The notes under the pieces were generated by a model. That model did not search any database and was not told the origin of the DNA. It worked only from the letters and a program-made list of their open reading frames with translations. From an uncultured Clostridia bacterium (GTDB lineage: Bacteria > Bacillota > Clostridia > Christensenellales > Aristaeellaceae), in assembly GCA_947596085.1 (NCBI GenBank), contig CANQEW010000010.1:1-61336 (forward strand): a DNA stretch of 61,336 nucleotides, in the 5' to 3' direction. Every line of letters starts with the position of its first letter. The first letter of the stretch is position 1. Shown here piece after piece: positions 33,760-42,178 of the stretch. The position numbers were made by a program, and so were the translations under genes.

Positions 33760-35205
33760 TCACCTCACCAATCCCACGGCGGCGGTCAGCGCGTCGATCA
33801 GCGGCTGGGGATGGACGCCCACGGCCAGCACGGCGGCGGCCATCACCGCCATCGGCAGCAGCATCCGCCAGCCGGGGTCGCAGCGGCCCGCGATGGAGGC
33901 CGCGCCCTCGTCCGGAGGCAGGAAGAACGCCGGTAGCAGCACGGACAGTTGATAGATCGCGGTCAACACTGTGGACAGAAGCAGCGCGCCCACGCCGATC
34001 CAGCCCCAGACACCCTCCAGTTCCAGCGCGGCCTCCGCCAGCGCGAGTTTGCTCACAAAGCCGCACAGCGGCGGAATGCCCATCAGCGCCACCGCGCCGA
34101 AGGCGAAGAAGCCGAAGACGGCGGGCATCTTCCGCGCGAGCCCGCGCAGCTCCCACACGCGGCTCCGCCCGGTCTGCACCATGACCGCGCCGATGCAGGA
34201 GAACAGGCCCATCTTCATCAGGCTGTGGCAGACCATGTGCAGCAGCGATCCGCGCAGGCCGTCGCCGAGCATCAGCGACGCGCCCAGCAGCATGTAGCCC
34301 AGGTTGCTCACGGTGGACCAGGCCAGCTTACGCTTGACGTGCGTCTCGCGCACGGCCAGAACCGCGCCGAATATGATGGTCGCAACGCTCGCCGCCAGCG
34401 CGATATCCTGCGCCCAGCTTCCCGCGAGGCCATCCGACCCGAAGATATAGTAGATCATTCGCAGCACGGAGAACACGCCCGCGTTTACCACCGCCACCGC
34501 GTGCAGCAGCGCCGTGACGGGCGTGGGCGCGGCGCTGGCCCGGGGCAGCCACGCGCACAGTGGAAACACCGCCGCCTTTACGCCGAAGCCGAAGAACGCC
34601 GCCAGAAAGCAGACCCCGCGCAAGAGCTCCGGCATCTCGCCCAGCGCGATTCCGCCGGGGGCGAAGTCGCCGCTGCCATAGACCGAGAGCACCACCATGG
34701 CGCTGAACGCGAACGCCGCGCTGCCAATGGAGTAGCGCACGTAGGCGCGCGCGGCGCGCACCGAGTCCACATCCCGCTTGTGCCACACCAGCGGAAGCGT
34801 CGCCATCGTGATACATTCGTACAGCACGTAGAGCGTGAAGATATTGCGCGCGCAGCAGAACAGCACCATCACGCCATAGGTCATGGTGTAGAAGGCGAAG
34901 AAGGTGTCCTCCCGGTCCTCATGCTCCATGTACTCGGTGGCGTAGAGCGCCGCCAGCGGCCAGAGGAAGGCGATCAGCGCGAGGAACACCCTTCCAAGGC
35001 CGTCCAGGCCGAAGGTCAGCCGGAACGCGTCCGAGAGCGAAAGCACCGTAACGTCCGCCGCGCCCGCGAGCAGCAGCCGCAGCGCCAGCAGCGAAGTGAT
35101 CGAAGTGATCCCCACCACGTAGACCGTCCGCGCCTTCCGGGAGCGCGGGCGCAGCAGCGGCAGAGCCGCGCCGCCGAGCAGGGGGATCAGCGCCGCAATC
35201 AGCAT
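33760..35205 (-). CDS. Proton-channel antiporter subunit (MrpD/NuoM-like), variant key Lys
   Basis: This 481-residue polytopic protein of the MrpD/NuoM family has a Glu in VLYECITMATLPLV and the first Lys in GFGVKAAVFPLCAWLP. In the second half-channel, where homologues have Lys (LxxxxxKxG), it reads HAVAVVNAGVFS, placing Asn at codon 34483-34485. The proton path may be altered. I took the ATG at 35205, because the upstream ATG at 35211 touches its own AAAGAGGG site. It overlaps no neighbour but is 4-16 bases from both. Confidence 0.88.
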   Translation of the reverse strand: MLIAALIPLLGGAALPLLRPRSRKARTVYVVGITSITSLLALRLLLAGAADVTVLSLSDAFRLTFGLDGLGRVFLALIAFLWPLAALYATEYMEHEDREDTFFAFYTMTYGVMVLFCCARNIFTLYVLYECITMATLPLVWHKRDVDSVRAARAYVRYSIGSAAFAFSAMVVLSVYGSGDFAPGGIALGEMPELLRGVCFLAAFFGFGVKAAVFPLCAWLPRASAAPTPVTALLHAVAVVNAGVFSVLRMIYYIFGSDGLAGSWAQDIALAASVATIIFGAVLAVRETHVKRKLAWSTVSNLGYMLLGASLMLGDGLRGSLLHMVCHSLMKMGLFSCIGAVMVQTGRSRVWELRGLARKMPAVFGFFAFGAVALMGIPPLCGFVSKLALAEAALELEGVWGWIGVGALLLSTVLTAIYQLSVLLPAFFLPPDEGAASIAGRCDPGWRMLLPMAVMAAAVLAVGVHPQPLIDALTAAVGLVR

Positions 35206-35220
35206 GTCCATCCCTCTTTC

Positions 35221-36663
35221 TCAGAACAGCGCCCCGGCGACGCCCTCGAACCAGCCAATCAGCGCGCCTGGGAACAGCCCCACCAACACGGAGAGCACCG
35301 CCAGAATCATCGTGGGAACCCACATGGCCGCGGGGGCCTCGTGCGCCTCGATCTTCGGCGCGCTCCCAGGGAAGAAGCCATGAATGGAGACGGGCAGCAG
35401 GTAGCCTGCCGTCATCAACGCGCTGCACAAGAGCACCGCCGGACCGATCCAGGCACAGGACACACCCGAGGACAGCGCGCCCTGGGCCAGATACCACTTG
35501 CTGATGAAGCCGCCCGTGGGCGGAATGCCGATCAGCCCCAGCGAGGCCAGCGTAAACGCGGCCAGCGTCCTGGGCATGACCTTACCCACGCCGGTCAGAT
35601 CGTCGGCGCGGACGCGGCCGGTCTCGTGGATGATCGAACCGGCGGAGAGGAAGAGGGTGTCCTTGATCAGCGAGTGCGCGCAAACGTGCAGCAGCGCGCC
35701 CACCAACCCCAGCGGGGTCATTGTGGACAGGCCGAAGAGCACGTAGCTCACCTGCGATACGCTGGAATAGGCCAGCCGCTTCTTGAACAGCTTCTCCCGC
35801 AGCGCCAGCAGCGAGCCCATGAACACGGTGATCAGCGTCAGCGCCATCAGCGTCGTCTGCACCCAGGTGCCGCGCAGGAAGTTCACGCCGAAGAGGTAGT
35901 AGATCGTGCGGATCGCGCCCAGCACGCCCATCTTGGTGATCACGCCGGAGAGCACGGCGCTGGCCGGGGCGGGCGCGACCGGATGGGCCGTGGGCAGCCA
36001 GGCGTGCATCGGAAACATGCCCGCCTTCACGCCGAAGCCCACCAGCATCACGAAGGCGATCGCGCGCAGCAGGTTTTCGTTCCCTGCGGCCGCGCCCAGC
36101 ACGCCGCCGGGAGTGAAGCTCGTGGTGCCCGCGCAGTACATCAGGAAGAAGATGCCCAGCAGCGCGGCGCTCGCGCCGAACACGGAGTAGATCAGATACT
36201 TGATGCCCGCCGCCACCGCGTCGCGATCCATGTTGTGCATGACCAGAGGAACGGTGATGAGCGTCATCATCTCGTAGAACATGTAGAAGGTCACGGCGTT
36301 GGCGCTCATGCTCAACCCCATCAGTATACCCTGGGTGCAGAGGTAGAAGCAATCGAAGCGGCGCGCGTGCGCGTCGCGGGCGTTGTACGCGCCCGCGTAC
36401 CACCCTGCCAGCAGCCAAACCAGCGAGATGAGGATCATGTAGAAGCGCGCGAGGCCGTCGGTGCGCAGCTCGAAGGTCAGCGCGTCGGTCAGCCGCCAGA
36501 GCGTGAAGCCGCGCTCGCCGGCGAGGGCGACCGCGACCGCGCAGGCGGCGGAGAGCGCCAGCGCAGCGCGGGTGAACCCGCGCTCCAGGGCCGGATTCTC
36601 CCGGGGCAGCGCCCAGAGGAGCAGTCCCGCCGCCACGGGCAGGAGCAAGGGCAGAATCAGCAT
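35221..36663 (-). CDS. Proton-channel antiporter subunit (MrpD/NuoM-like)
   Basis: This 480-residue member of the MrpD/NuoM superfamily has about 14 hydrophobic helices. Key sites are present: Glu in FYMFYEMMTLITVPLV, Lys in GFGVKAGMFPMHAWLPTAHP, and the second Lys in LSGVITKMGVLG. The start at 36663 is preferred (GAGGAGGGG 9 bases upstream) over 36672. It is the second large subunit in order of transcription and sits 16 bases from its upstream neighbour. Which substrate ion it carries is unknown. Confidence 0.9.
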   Translation of the reverse strand: MLILPLLLPVAAGLLLWALPRENPALERGFTRAALALSAACAVAVALAGERGFTLWRLTDALTFELRTDGLARFYMILISLVWLLAGWYAGAYNARDAHARRFDCFYLCTQGILMGLSMSANAVTFYMFYEMMTLITVPLVMHNMDRDAVAAGIKYLIYSVFGASAALLGIFFLMYCAGTTSFTPGGVLGAAAGNENLLRAIAFVMLVGFGVKAGMFPMHAWLPTAHPVAPAPASAVLSGVITKMGVLGAIRTIYYLFGVNFLRGTWVQTTLMALTLITVFMGSLLALREKLFKKRLAYSSVSQVSYVLFGLSTMTPLGLVGALLHVCAHSLIKDTLFLSAGSIIHETGRVRADDLTGVGKVMPRTLAAFTLASLGLIGIPPTGGFISKWYLAQGALSSGVSCAWIGPAVLLCSALMTAGYLLPVSIHGFFPGSAPKIEAHEAPAAMWVPTMILAVLSVLVGLFPGALIGWFEGVAGALF

Positions 36664-36679
36664 GGAGAACATCCCCTCC

Positions 36680-38170
36680 TCAAATCAACAGATCCACGCC
36701 GCGCGCGATCACGTCCATCGCCGGCCGCGCGATCACGCCCAGCGCCAGGATCAGCAGCGCGAAGGCCGCCAGCGCCGCCGTGCTCAGCGGCGGGTGGCTC
36801 AGCCGCGCGCCGTATTCGCGCTCCGGCTTCTGATAGATCGTAATGACAGTGGTCAAAAAGTAGGTGGCGTTGAGCGCTGTGCTCACCGCCAGCACGATGA
36901 CCGCCACGGCGGCGTTGGCCGCGCTCATGGCCAGGCAGGCACGCGTCAGGTACAGCTTCGATGCGAATCCGCCCAGCAGCGGGATGCCCACGATGGAGCA
37001 CGCGCCCACCGTGAACGCCGCGCCGCTCAGCGGCGCGCGATAGCCCGCGCCACGCAGCTCGTGGAAGCCGGATTCGCCGTCGGACGCGCCGATCAGCCGG
37101 TCGCCGGAGATGAACAGCAGCGCCTTCGCCAGCGCGTGGGCGATGGTGTGGAACAGCGCCGCGGCGACGCCCACGCGCGTGCCCAGCGCCACGCCCAGGT
37201 AGATATAGCCGATCTGCGCCACCGACGAGTAGGCGATCATTCGCCGCAGGCGCTTTTCCAGCACCGCGTCGATGGAGCCCAGCAGGATTCCCAGGAAGGA
37301 GAACACCAGCAGCACCGCCTGCATGTGGGTCTCTCGGAACAGCCCCAGCCCCCACACGCGCAGCACGAACTTGATATACAGGAAGATGTATGCCTTCGAC
37401 ACCAGGCTCGACAGCATCGCGCTGGACGAGGGCGTGGCCGAAGCGTAGGCGTCCGGCAGCCAGGTGTGGAAGGGATACAGCGCGCTCTTCACCGCCAGGC
37501 CCACGGTCACCAGCGCCACGGACAGCGTGATCGGCCGCGCGTAGGAGCCGGCCGTGCGCAGCGAGACGAGCTTGTCGTGGATGTCCTCCATCAGCAGTTC
37601 GCCCGTCAGGCAGTAGAGCACGGCGATTCCCAGCAGGAACAGTCCGCTGCCCAGCAGGTTCATGATCATGTAGCGCGTCGCGCCGAACAGCGCGCGGCCG
37701 CGATTGCGGGCCAGCACCAGCGCGCCCGCCGCGATGGTCATGATCTCGATGAACACGTAGGCGGTGAACACGTCGTTGGTGAATACCTGCGCCATGAGCC
37801 CCGCCTGCAGGAGCAGCACCATCACGCAGTACAGGCCACGCCGCCGCTCTTCGATCTGCGCGACGATGCGCTGATAACCGCCCAGCACCGAGAGGAACAG
37901 AATCGCGCAGAACGTCAGCGCCAGCAGCGCCTCCGCGGGCCCCGCGCGCAGCTCGTTGCCCATGGGCGCGCCAAATTCGCCCAGCGGGTAGAGAAAGCTC
38001 CCGCCCGCGCGCAGGCATTCGAGCAGCAGCGCGGCGGAGCCCAGCGTGCCCGCGAGCGGCACGAACAGCGCCATCCGCAGCGCCCACCGGGGCTTCAGCG
38101 CCGCCGTGACGCCGGAGAGCAGCATCGGCGTCCAGATCAGCAGAAAGGGCAGGTTTTGCCAGAATTTCAC
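36680..38170 (-). CDS. Proton-channel antiporter subunit (MrpD/NuoN-like), GTG start
   Basis: This 496-residue polytopic antiporter subunit is the first of the four large ones in the operon. It has Glu in AYVFIEIMTIAAGALV, Lys in GLAVKSALYPFHTWLPDAYA, and the second Lys in LSSLVSKAYIF. The PFHTWLPDA motif is the superfamily consensus. The GTG start overlaps the mrpC stop (GTGA), with GGGAGGCGG upstream. The direct mrpC-mrpD order of Mrp operons is kept here, so this copy is the best candidate for the true MrpD. Confidence 0.9.
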   Translation of the reverse strand: MKFWQNLPFLLIWTPMLLSGVTAALKPRWALRMALFVPLAGTLGSAALLLECLRAGGSFLYPLGEFGAPMGNELRAGPAEALLALTFCAILFLSVLGGYQRIVAQIEERRRGLYCVMVLLLQAGLMAQVFTNDVFTAYVFIEIMTIAAGALVLARNRGRALFGATRYMIMNLLGSGLFLLGIAVLYCLTGELLMEDIHDKLVSLRTAGSYARPITLSVALVTVGLAVKSALYPFHTWLPDAYASATPSSSAMLSSLVSKAYIFLYIKFVLRVWGLGLFRETHMQAVLLVFSFLGILLGSIDAVLEKRLRRMIAYSSVAQIGYIYLGVALGTRVGVAAALFHTIAHALAKALLFISGDRLIGASDGESGFHELRGAGYRAPLSGAAFTVGACSIVGIPLLGGFASKLYLTRACLAMSAANAAVAVIVLAVSTALNATYFLTTVITIYQKPEREYGARLSHPPLSTAALAAFALLILALGVIARPAMDVIARGVDLLI

Positions 38171-38550
38171 TCGGGGTCCGCCTCCCTCGCCAGAATCGCG
38201 ATGGCGTCGATGTCCAGCGTGTGATAGCGCTTGTACAGGCGCAGCGTCAGCGCCAGCATGATCGCCGTCACGCTCACCGAAACCACGATGCCCGTGAGCA
38301 CCAACCCCGCCGGGAGCGGATTGACGTAGGCGCTCACCTCGAGCGGCGCGGACGCGTCCTCGATGATGGGCGCGACGCGGCCGTCGATGTAGCCATAGGA
38401 GGCCAGGAACAGATAGATCGCGCTGTCCATCATCGAAAAGCCGATGATCTTCTTCATCATATTTCGGTTCAGCAGGAGGTTCGTAAAGCCGATGCCGAAC
38501 AGGATCAGCGCCGCGATCTCCTCGCTGTGGCCCATCAGTTTCGACAGCAT
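38167..38550 (-). CDS. mrpC: Cation antiporter subunit C (MrpC/NuoK-like)
   Basis: This 127-residue membrane protein has three helices, as in MrpC and NuoK. It holds the typical FTNLLLNRNMMKKIIGFSMMDSAIYLFLAS-type stretch and LVLTGIVVSVSVTAIMLALTLRLY. Two small membrane Glu/Asp positions expected for NuoK-like proton transfer are only partly visible. The ATG at 38550 shares one base with the mrpB stop (TGATG). The tail DPE overlaps the next gene. Confidence 0.92.
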   Translation of the reverse strand: MLSKLMGHSEEIAALILFGIGFTNLLLNRNMMKKIIGFSMMDSAIYLFLASYGYIDGRVAPIIEDASAPLEVSAYVNPLPAGLVLTGIVVSVSVTAIMLALTLRLYKRYHTLDIDAIAILAREADPE

Positions 38551-39497
38551 CACAGATCCCCCTTTCGGAACAGCGCGTAGAGCGCGTACATGGTGCATCC
38601 CACCACGAGGCCCACCGCCACGCTCAGCGGCATCAACAGTCCGCCCGACAGGATGCGGCCGTAGACGCCCGGCCCCAGACCGTTCTCAATGCCGTTCGCG
38701 CCGGTGATGAATACGTAGCCCTTCGAGAGCGCGTAGAACGCGAGCGCGCCGCTGGTCACCGCGCGGAACACCTTAAAGTTGAAGAAGCGCCCGGTGCGCG
38801 CGAAACCGAAGGCGCAGAGGTAGAGGATCAGTCCCGCGCCCAGCACCGTGCCGCCCGAGAAGCCGCCGCCGGGCGAGAGGTGGCCGTTGAGCAGAATGTA
38901 CGCACCGAACACGATCAGCAGCGGCGCGAGCACGCGCACGCAGTTCGCCAGAATCACATCGCCCCGGGGTTCGAAGTGACGGTCGAAGGCCTCGGCGCGC
39001 CGCCGCGCGAGCTGGGATTCGGGATCGTCGCCGCCGGGCAGGCGCAGCAGCATCAGCACCGTGCAGGCCGCCACGAATAGCACGTGGGACTCGCCCAGCG
39101 TGTCGAAGCCGCGAAAGTCCAGTATGATGCCGGTGATGATGTTCATCGCGCCGGTGTGGCGAAGGCCCTCCTCGACATAGAAGGTGGATATGTCGTTGTC
39201 GATCAGCTCCGCGTCCGCGCCGAACTGGGGAAGGTCCAGCGCCGTGGAGATCAGCAGCGCGCTCAGGCCCAGGCAGATCAGCACTGACAGCGAGAAGTAT
39301 ATGACCTTGAGAATGCGCTCGCCCTTCGAATGGCTCCAGCGGTGGAAGCGCGCGTAGGTCAGGCGCTCCCGGGGATGCGGAAGCTCGAAGGGGTCCCTCT
39401 CCTCCGGTGCTTCGGTGATCGCCTGAAACGTGCGCATGTCGCGATCCAGCGCGTCGCCGCCCTCTTCGATCCAGCGCCGCCAATCAATCCTTGCCAT
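38550..39497 (-). CDS. mrpB: Antiporter subunit B with MbhE-like N-terminal part
   Basis: This 315-residue protein combines two modules. Residues about 60-150 resemble the MbhE-type subunit (membrane helix, then TGAMNIITGIILDFRGFDTLGE). Residues about 185-310 are the MnhB domain with PLLIVFGAYILLNGHLSPGGGF, the hallmark His/Gly motif. A long hydrophilic N terminus precedes. Such E-B fusion is known from Mbh/Mrp-type operons. It overlaps the upstream MbhD-like gene by 14 bases. Confidence 0.88.
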   Translation of the reverse strand: MARIDWRRWIEEGGDALDRDMRTFQAITEAPEERDPFELPHPRERLTYARFHRWSHSKGERILKVIYFSLSVLICLGLSALLISTALDLPQFGADAELIDNDISTFYVEEGLRHTGAMNIITGIILDFRGFDTLGESHVLFVAACTVLMLLRLPGGDDPESQLARRRAEAFDRHFEPRGDVILANCVRVLAPLLIVFGAYILLNGHLSPGGGFSGGTVLGAGLILYLCAFGFARTGRFFNFKVFRAVTSGALAFYALSKGYVFITGANGIENGLGPGVYGRILSGGLLMPLSVAVGLVVGCTMYALYALFRKGDL

Positions 39498-39756
39498 CGC
39501 GGTTTTCCACTTCCTTCTGCGTGTGGATGGCGTGGAGCTTCTTGAGCGTCACGAATATCAAAAGCGTCGTGATGCCCGAGCCCACGGCGGCCTCGGTGAT
39601 GGCCAGATCCGGTGAGCGCAGCAGAATCCACACCACGGCCATCGCCGTGGACTGGGCCATGAAGAGAATGATGGCGGAGAGCAGGTCCTTCACCAGGCTC
39701 ACGGCCACCGCGCTGACCAGTATGAACAGCAGCAGCAACGTGCTCAGCGCTTCCAC
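39484..39756 (-). CDS. MbhD-like antiporter subunit (DUF4040)
   Basis: This 90-residue protein has two to three membrane helices. The stretch TEAAVGSGITTLLIFVTLKKL identifies the MbhD/DUF4040 domain, which in canonical Mrp systems is fused to the C terminus of MrpA. Its separate existence here matches the archaeal Mbh arrangement. It uses a GTG start behind AAGGAGGTG, within the end of mrpG (13-base overlap). Confidence 0.87.
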   Translation of the reverse strand: MEALSTLLLLFILVSAVAVSLVKDLLSAIILFMAQSTAMAVVWILLRSPDLAITEAAVGSGITTLLIFVTLKKLHAIHTQKEVENRDGKD

Positions 39757-40067
39757 AGCGACACCTCCTTGTTCAGCTCCTCGTTCGTCGTGAGCTCCAG
39801 CTTGCCGATCAGGTGGGAGGAGACCGGCGAGGTCGTCCAGAACAGCGGGATCAACAGCAGAATTTTCAGCGTCAGCATGTCCAGCCCGTTGGCCACCGCC
39901 AGACCTAGCAGCAAAAAGAATACGCCCAGCGTGTCGCCCAGTGACGCCGCGTGTATGCGGTTGAGCACATATTGAAAGCGAAACACGCCGATCACGGCGG
40001 AGATTTCAAAGAACAGCCCCAGCGCCATCAGCAGCGCGCAGAGGCCGAAGCGCAGCCACTCAAGCAT
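39744..40067 (-). CDS. mrpG: Cation antiporter subunit G
   Basis: This 107-residue MrpG/MnhG protein has three membrane helices, with the typical GLFFEISAVIGVFRFQYVLNRIHAASLGDTLG-type segment and KILLLIPLFWTTSPVSSHLIGK. It is needed for assembly of Mrp complexes. The start overlaps the mrpF stop by eight bases. Confidence 0.92.
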   Translation of the reverse strand: MLEWLRFGLCALLMALGLFFEISAVIGVFRFQYVLNRIHAASLGDTLGVFFLLLGLAVANGLDMLTLKILLLIPLFWTTSPVSSHLIGKLELTTNEELNKEVSLWKR

Positions 40068-40365
40068 CCTGCTTCTCCTTTCCCGCCTTTCGCGCGCGAT
40101 ACACGCCGATGTATATCTTCACCAGCAGCACCACCGCCAGGAAGCTCAACATGGCGTAGATGATGGCGATGTCGACCAAATAGCCCTCGTTCAGCAAGAG
40201 CGCCAGCACCGCCACCATGTCGATCACGATGGTGCCGATCATGTTGATGCCCACCACGCGGTCCGCCACGCGCGGGCCCAGCACCGCCCGGAGCAGGCAG
40301 AAAAACATCAAGCCGCCCAGCACCAGCAGCACGGCGGTGAACAGCGCCTGATATGCCGCGCTCAT
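40060..40365 (-). CDS. mrpF: Cation antiporter subunit F
   Basis: This 101-residue MrpF/MnhF protein has three helices, with the characteristic RAVLGPRVADRVVGINMIGT and the following Asp in VIDMVAVLALLL; ALLSFLAVVLLVKI-like residues end the third helix. The ATG overlaps the mrpE stop (ATGA). Confidence 0.93.
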   Translation of the reverse strand: MSAAYQALFTAVLLVLGGLMFFCLLRAVLGPRVADRVVGINMIGTIVIDMVAVLALLLNEGYLVDIAIIYAMLSFLAVVLLVKIYIGVYRARKAGKEKQDA

Positions 40366-40823
40366 CCGCGTCCCTCCAATCGTTCGATGCGCCGTTCCAT
40401 GTTTTTGTCCGGCAGGCCGTCCGCGTCCCCACGGTCGAGACAGTGCACGGTCAGGTGATCGCCGGAGAGCTCCAGCGTAATGGTGCCGGGTGTGAGCGTG
40501 ATGGAATTCGCCAGCAGCACGCGCTGCCAGCGCCGCTCCAGCGCCGTATCCACCTCCGCGATGGCGGGCTCCACCTTCCGCCGGGAATAGACGCGCCGCA
40601 GCGTCGCCAGGTTCGCCAGCACGATCTGGCCGAACAGGTACGCGCCGTAGCCCAGCAGACGGGGCAGAAGCGTCAGCAGCCTGCGCTCCCGCGCCCAATT
40701 CCAGTCCAGCGCCATGCAGGCGAACGCCATGCCCAGCGCCGCCACCGCCGCGCCCAGCAGCGCGATCTCCACGTTCAGCTTGCCGTTCAACAGCACGAAG
40801 AACAGCCACAGAATTACCGACAT
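40362..40823 (-). CDS. mrpE: Cation antiporter subunit E
   Basis: This 153-residue MrpE/MnhE protein is the first gene of the operon. N-terminal hydrophobic helices (ILWLFFVLLNGKLNVE) are followed by a soluble domain with ITLTPGTITLELSGDHLTVHCLD, the family signature. The ATG at 40823 follows GGGAGGGAGCG. All ten genes downstream overlap or lie within 16 bases, so they form one transcript. Confidence 0.93.
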   Translation of the reverse strand: MSVILWLFFVLLNGKLNVEIALLGAAVAALGMAFACMALDWNWARERRLLTLLPRLLGYGAYLFGQIVLANLATLRRVYSRRKVEPAIAEVDTALERRWQRVLLANSITLTPGTITLELSGDHLTVHCLDRGDADGLPDKNMERRIERLEGRG

Positions 40824-40928
40824 ATCCGCTCCCTCCCGCGGGTTGAAACAAATCTATTTCTGCATCATCATAGACCCCGCGTGAAAAGAAATGAGTACCG
40901 TTCCGGGTACGATTTCGTTAATCCTTCC

Positions 40929-40969
40929 GGGATTTTTGCGCAAAAATCCCGCCGCACGCATGCGGCGGG
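40929..40969 (-). terminator. Two tandem perfect hairpins after the coiled-coil gene
   Basis: CCCGCCGC/GCGGCGGG (40948-40969) followed on the minus strand by ATTTTT forms a good terminator for the coiled-coil gene. It abuts a second perfect hairpin, GGGATTTTTG/CAAAAATCCC (40929-40950). The two share three bases. The same strip precedes mrpE. Confidence 0.75.
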
Positions 40970-41026
40970 AAAATGCTTCATATATGCTCGAAAATTCAAA
41001 TCATGCTGCTTTTAAGGAAACGCGAT

Positions 41027-41674
41027 TTATTCGTTCTCGTCGCCCAATTCCGCACGACGGCGGCGCAGCGCCTTGAGAGCTTCATCCAGCTCGTCCTCCA
41101 CGGCGGTGAGGAGCTGATAGGCGTCGTGGCTGGCCTTCAAGCGAAGCTCGCTGGCCTCCACTCGGGCGTCGTTCTTGATGATGCGGGCCTCCTCCTTGGC
41201 CTGCCGGACGATTTCACTCTCCTCCACCATGTGATCCGCGCGATCTTCCGCGTCCGCCACTATAGCGTGCGCCTCGTTTTCGGCGTCGGCGACAATCTGC
41301 TCGGCCGTGCTCCGGGCCTTTTCCAGCGCCGCATTGGCGCGCATTTCCGCGGAAGAAATCTGATTCATCGCCGCGTTTTCGGCATCGCCCATGATGCGGT
41401 CGCGCTCCGAGAACATCTGCATGCCGTATTGTACCGCGTCCGGCAAATTCTTCTCGAGGTCGTTCACCATCATCATGCACACTTCCGCGTCAATGAGCTT
41501 TTTACCGGTCAGCGGCACGCTCTTTGCCGATTGAAGGGCCGCACGTAAGTGTCGGATTGCTTCGAGAAAGAATGTCATATCATTGACTTCTTCCTCCTGG
41601 GCTGGCTGCTGCCCTTCCGCAGCGACCTCAGGGGGATTCTCGTTTTCGTAGAATCTCTTCTGATCGCGTTCCAT
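41027..41674 (-). CDS. Coiled-coil protein, function unknown
   Basis: This 215-residue, strongly charged protein has a long predicted coiled coil (about 85-205) with heptad-like AENAAMN, AEQIVADAENEAHAIVADAEDRA and KASHDAYQLL segments. The N terminus is acidic and disordered (PPEVAAEGQQPAQEEE). It has no membrane segment or enzyme motif. The family, often named ATPase or DivIVA-like in Clostridia, commonly follows coaD. A structural or division role is possible but unproven. It is the third gene of the rsmD-coaD operon. Confidence 0.75.
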   Translation of the reverse strand: MERDQKRFYENENPPEVAAEGQQPAQEEEVNDMTFFLEAIRHLRAALQSAKSVPLTGKKLIDAEVCMMMVNDLEKNLPDAVQYGMQMFSERDRIMGDAENAAMNQISSAEMRANAALEKARSTAEQIVADAENEAHAIVADAEDRADHMVEESEIVRQAKEEARIIKNDARVEASELRLKASHDAYQLLTAVEDELDEALKALRRRRAELGDENE

Positions 41675-41677
41675 AAT

Positions 41678-42178
41678 TTATAAGCCCTTCCTTTCCGCAT
41701 CCGGCAAAGCGCCGTATGCAGCGTAGATTTCCCCCGCGATTTCCTCCGGCACCATCGCTTCAATCGGCGCGCCGTGCGCGGCGCAGTCCCGCACAATGGT
41801 CGAGGAAATCAAACTGTACTCGGGGAGACAGCTGATAAAAACCGTTTCCATGCCGCCGATGCGGCGGTTCGCCTCCGCCAACTGCATCTCAAAGAGCAAA
41901 TCGGATGCGTTGCGCAGGCCGCGCAGGATCACATCCGCGCCCTCCCGGCGCGCGACATCCACCAGCAGCCCGTCGTCACAGATCACCCGCACGTTGGGAA
42001 GTTCCCCGATAATCTTGCGAAGCATCACGCACCGCTGCTCCGGCGAAAAGCGATACCGCTTCTCCTGCTGGGAGAGCACCGCCACGATCAATCCATCGAA
42101 CATGCCCGACGCGCGGCGGATGACATCCAGATGCCCCCGCGTCGGCGGCGAAAAGCTGCCCGCATATACCGCGATCAC
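41678..42178 (-). CDS. coaD: Phosphopantetheine adenylyltransferase
   Basis: This 166-residue nucleotidyltransferase makes dephospho-CoA from ATP and 4'-phosphopantetheine. The N-terminal YAGSFSPPTRGHLDVI holds the (T/H)xGH motif, and ISSTIVRD is the second ATP-binding block. The usual Asp-Pro of GSFDP is replaced by Ser-Pro, a minor variation. The ATG overlaps the rsmD stop (ATGA). Confidence 0.94.
   Translation of the reverse strand: MIAVYAGSFSPPTRGHLDVIRRASGMFDGLIVAVLSQQEKRYRFSPEQRCVMLRKIIGELPNVRVICDDGLLVDVARREGADVILRGLRNASDLLFEMQLAEANRRIGGMETVFISCLPEYSLISSTIVRDCAAHGAPIEAMVPEEIAGEIYAAYGALPDAERKGL

Noticed and set aside
33949-36843. 964-codon plus-strand open frame opposite the antiporter genes
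   Set aside because: Antisense to clearly homologous membrane proteins. The product is Arg/Gln/His-rich low-complexity sequence typical of GC-rich shadows.
31671-40823. Complex I or membrane-bound hydrogenase operon
   Set aside because: No NiFe, Fe-S, NADH-binding or quinone-site subunit is present in the operon; only antiporter-type membrane subunits are seen.
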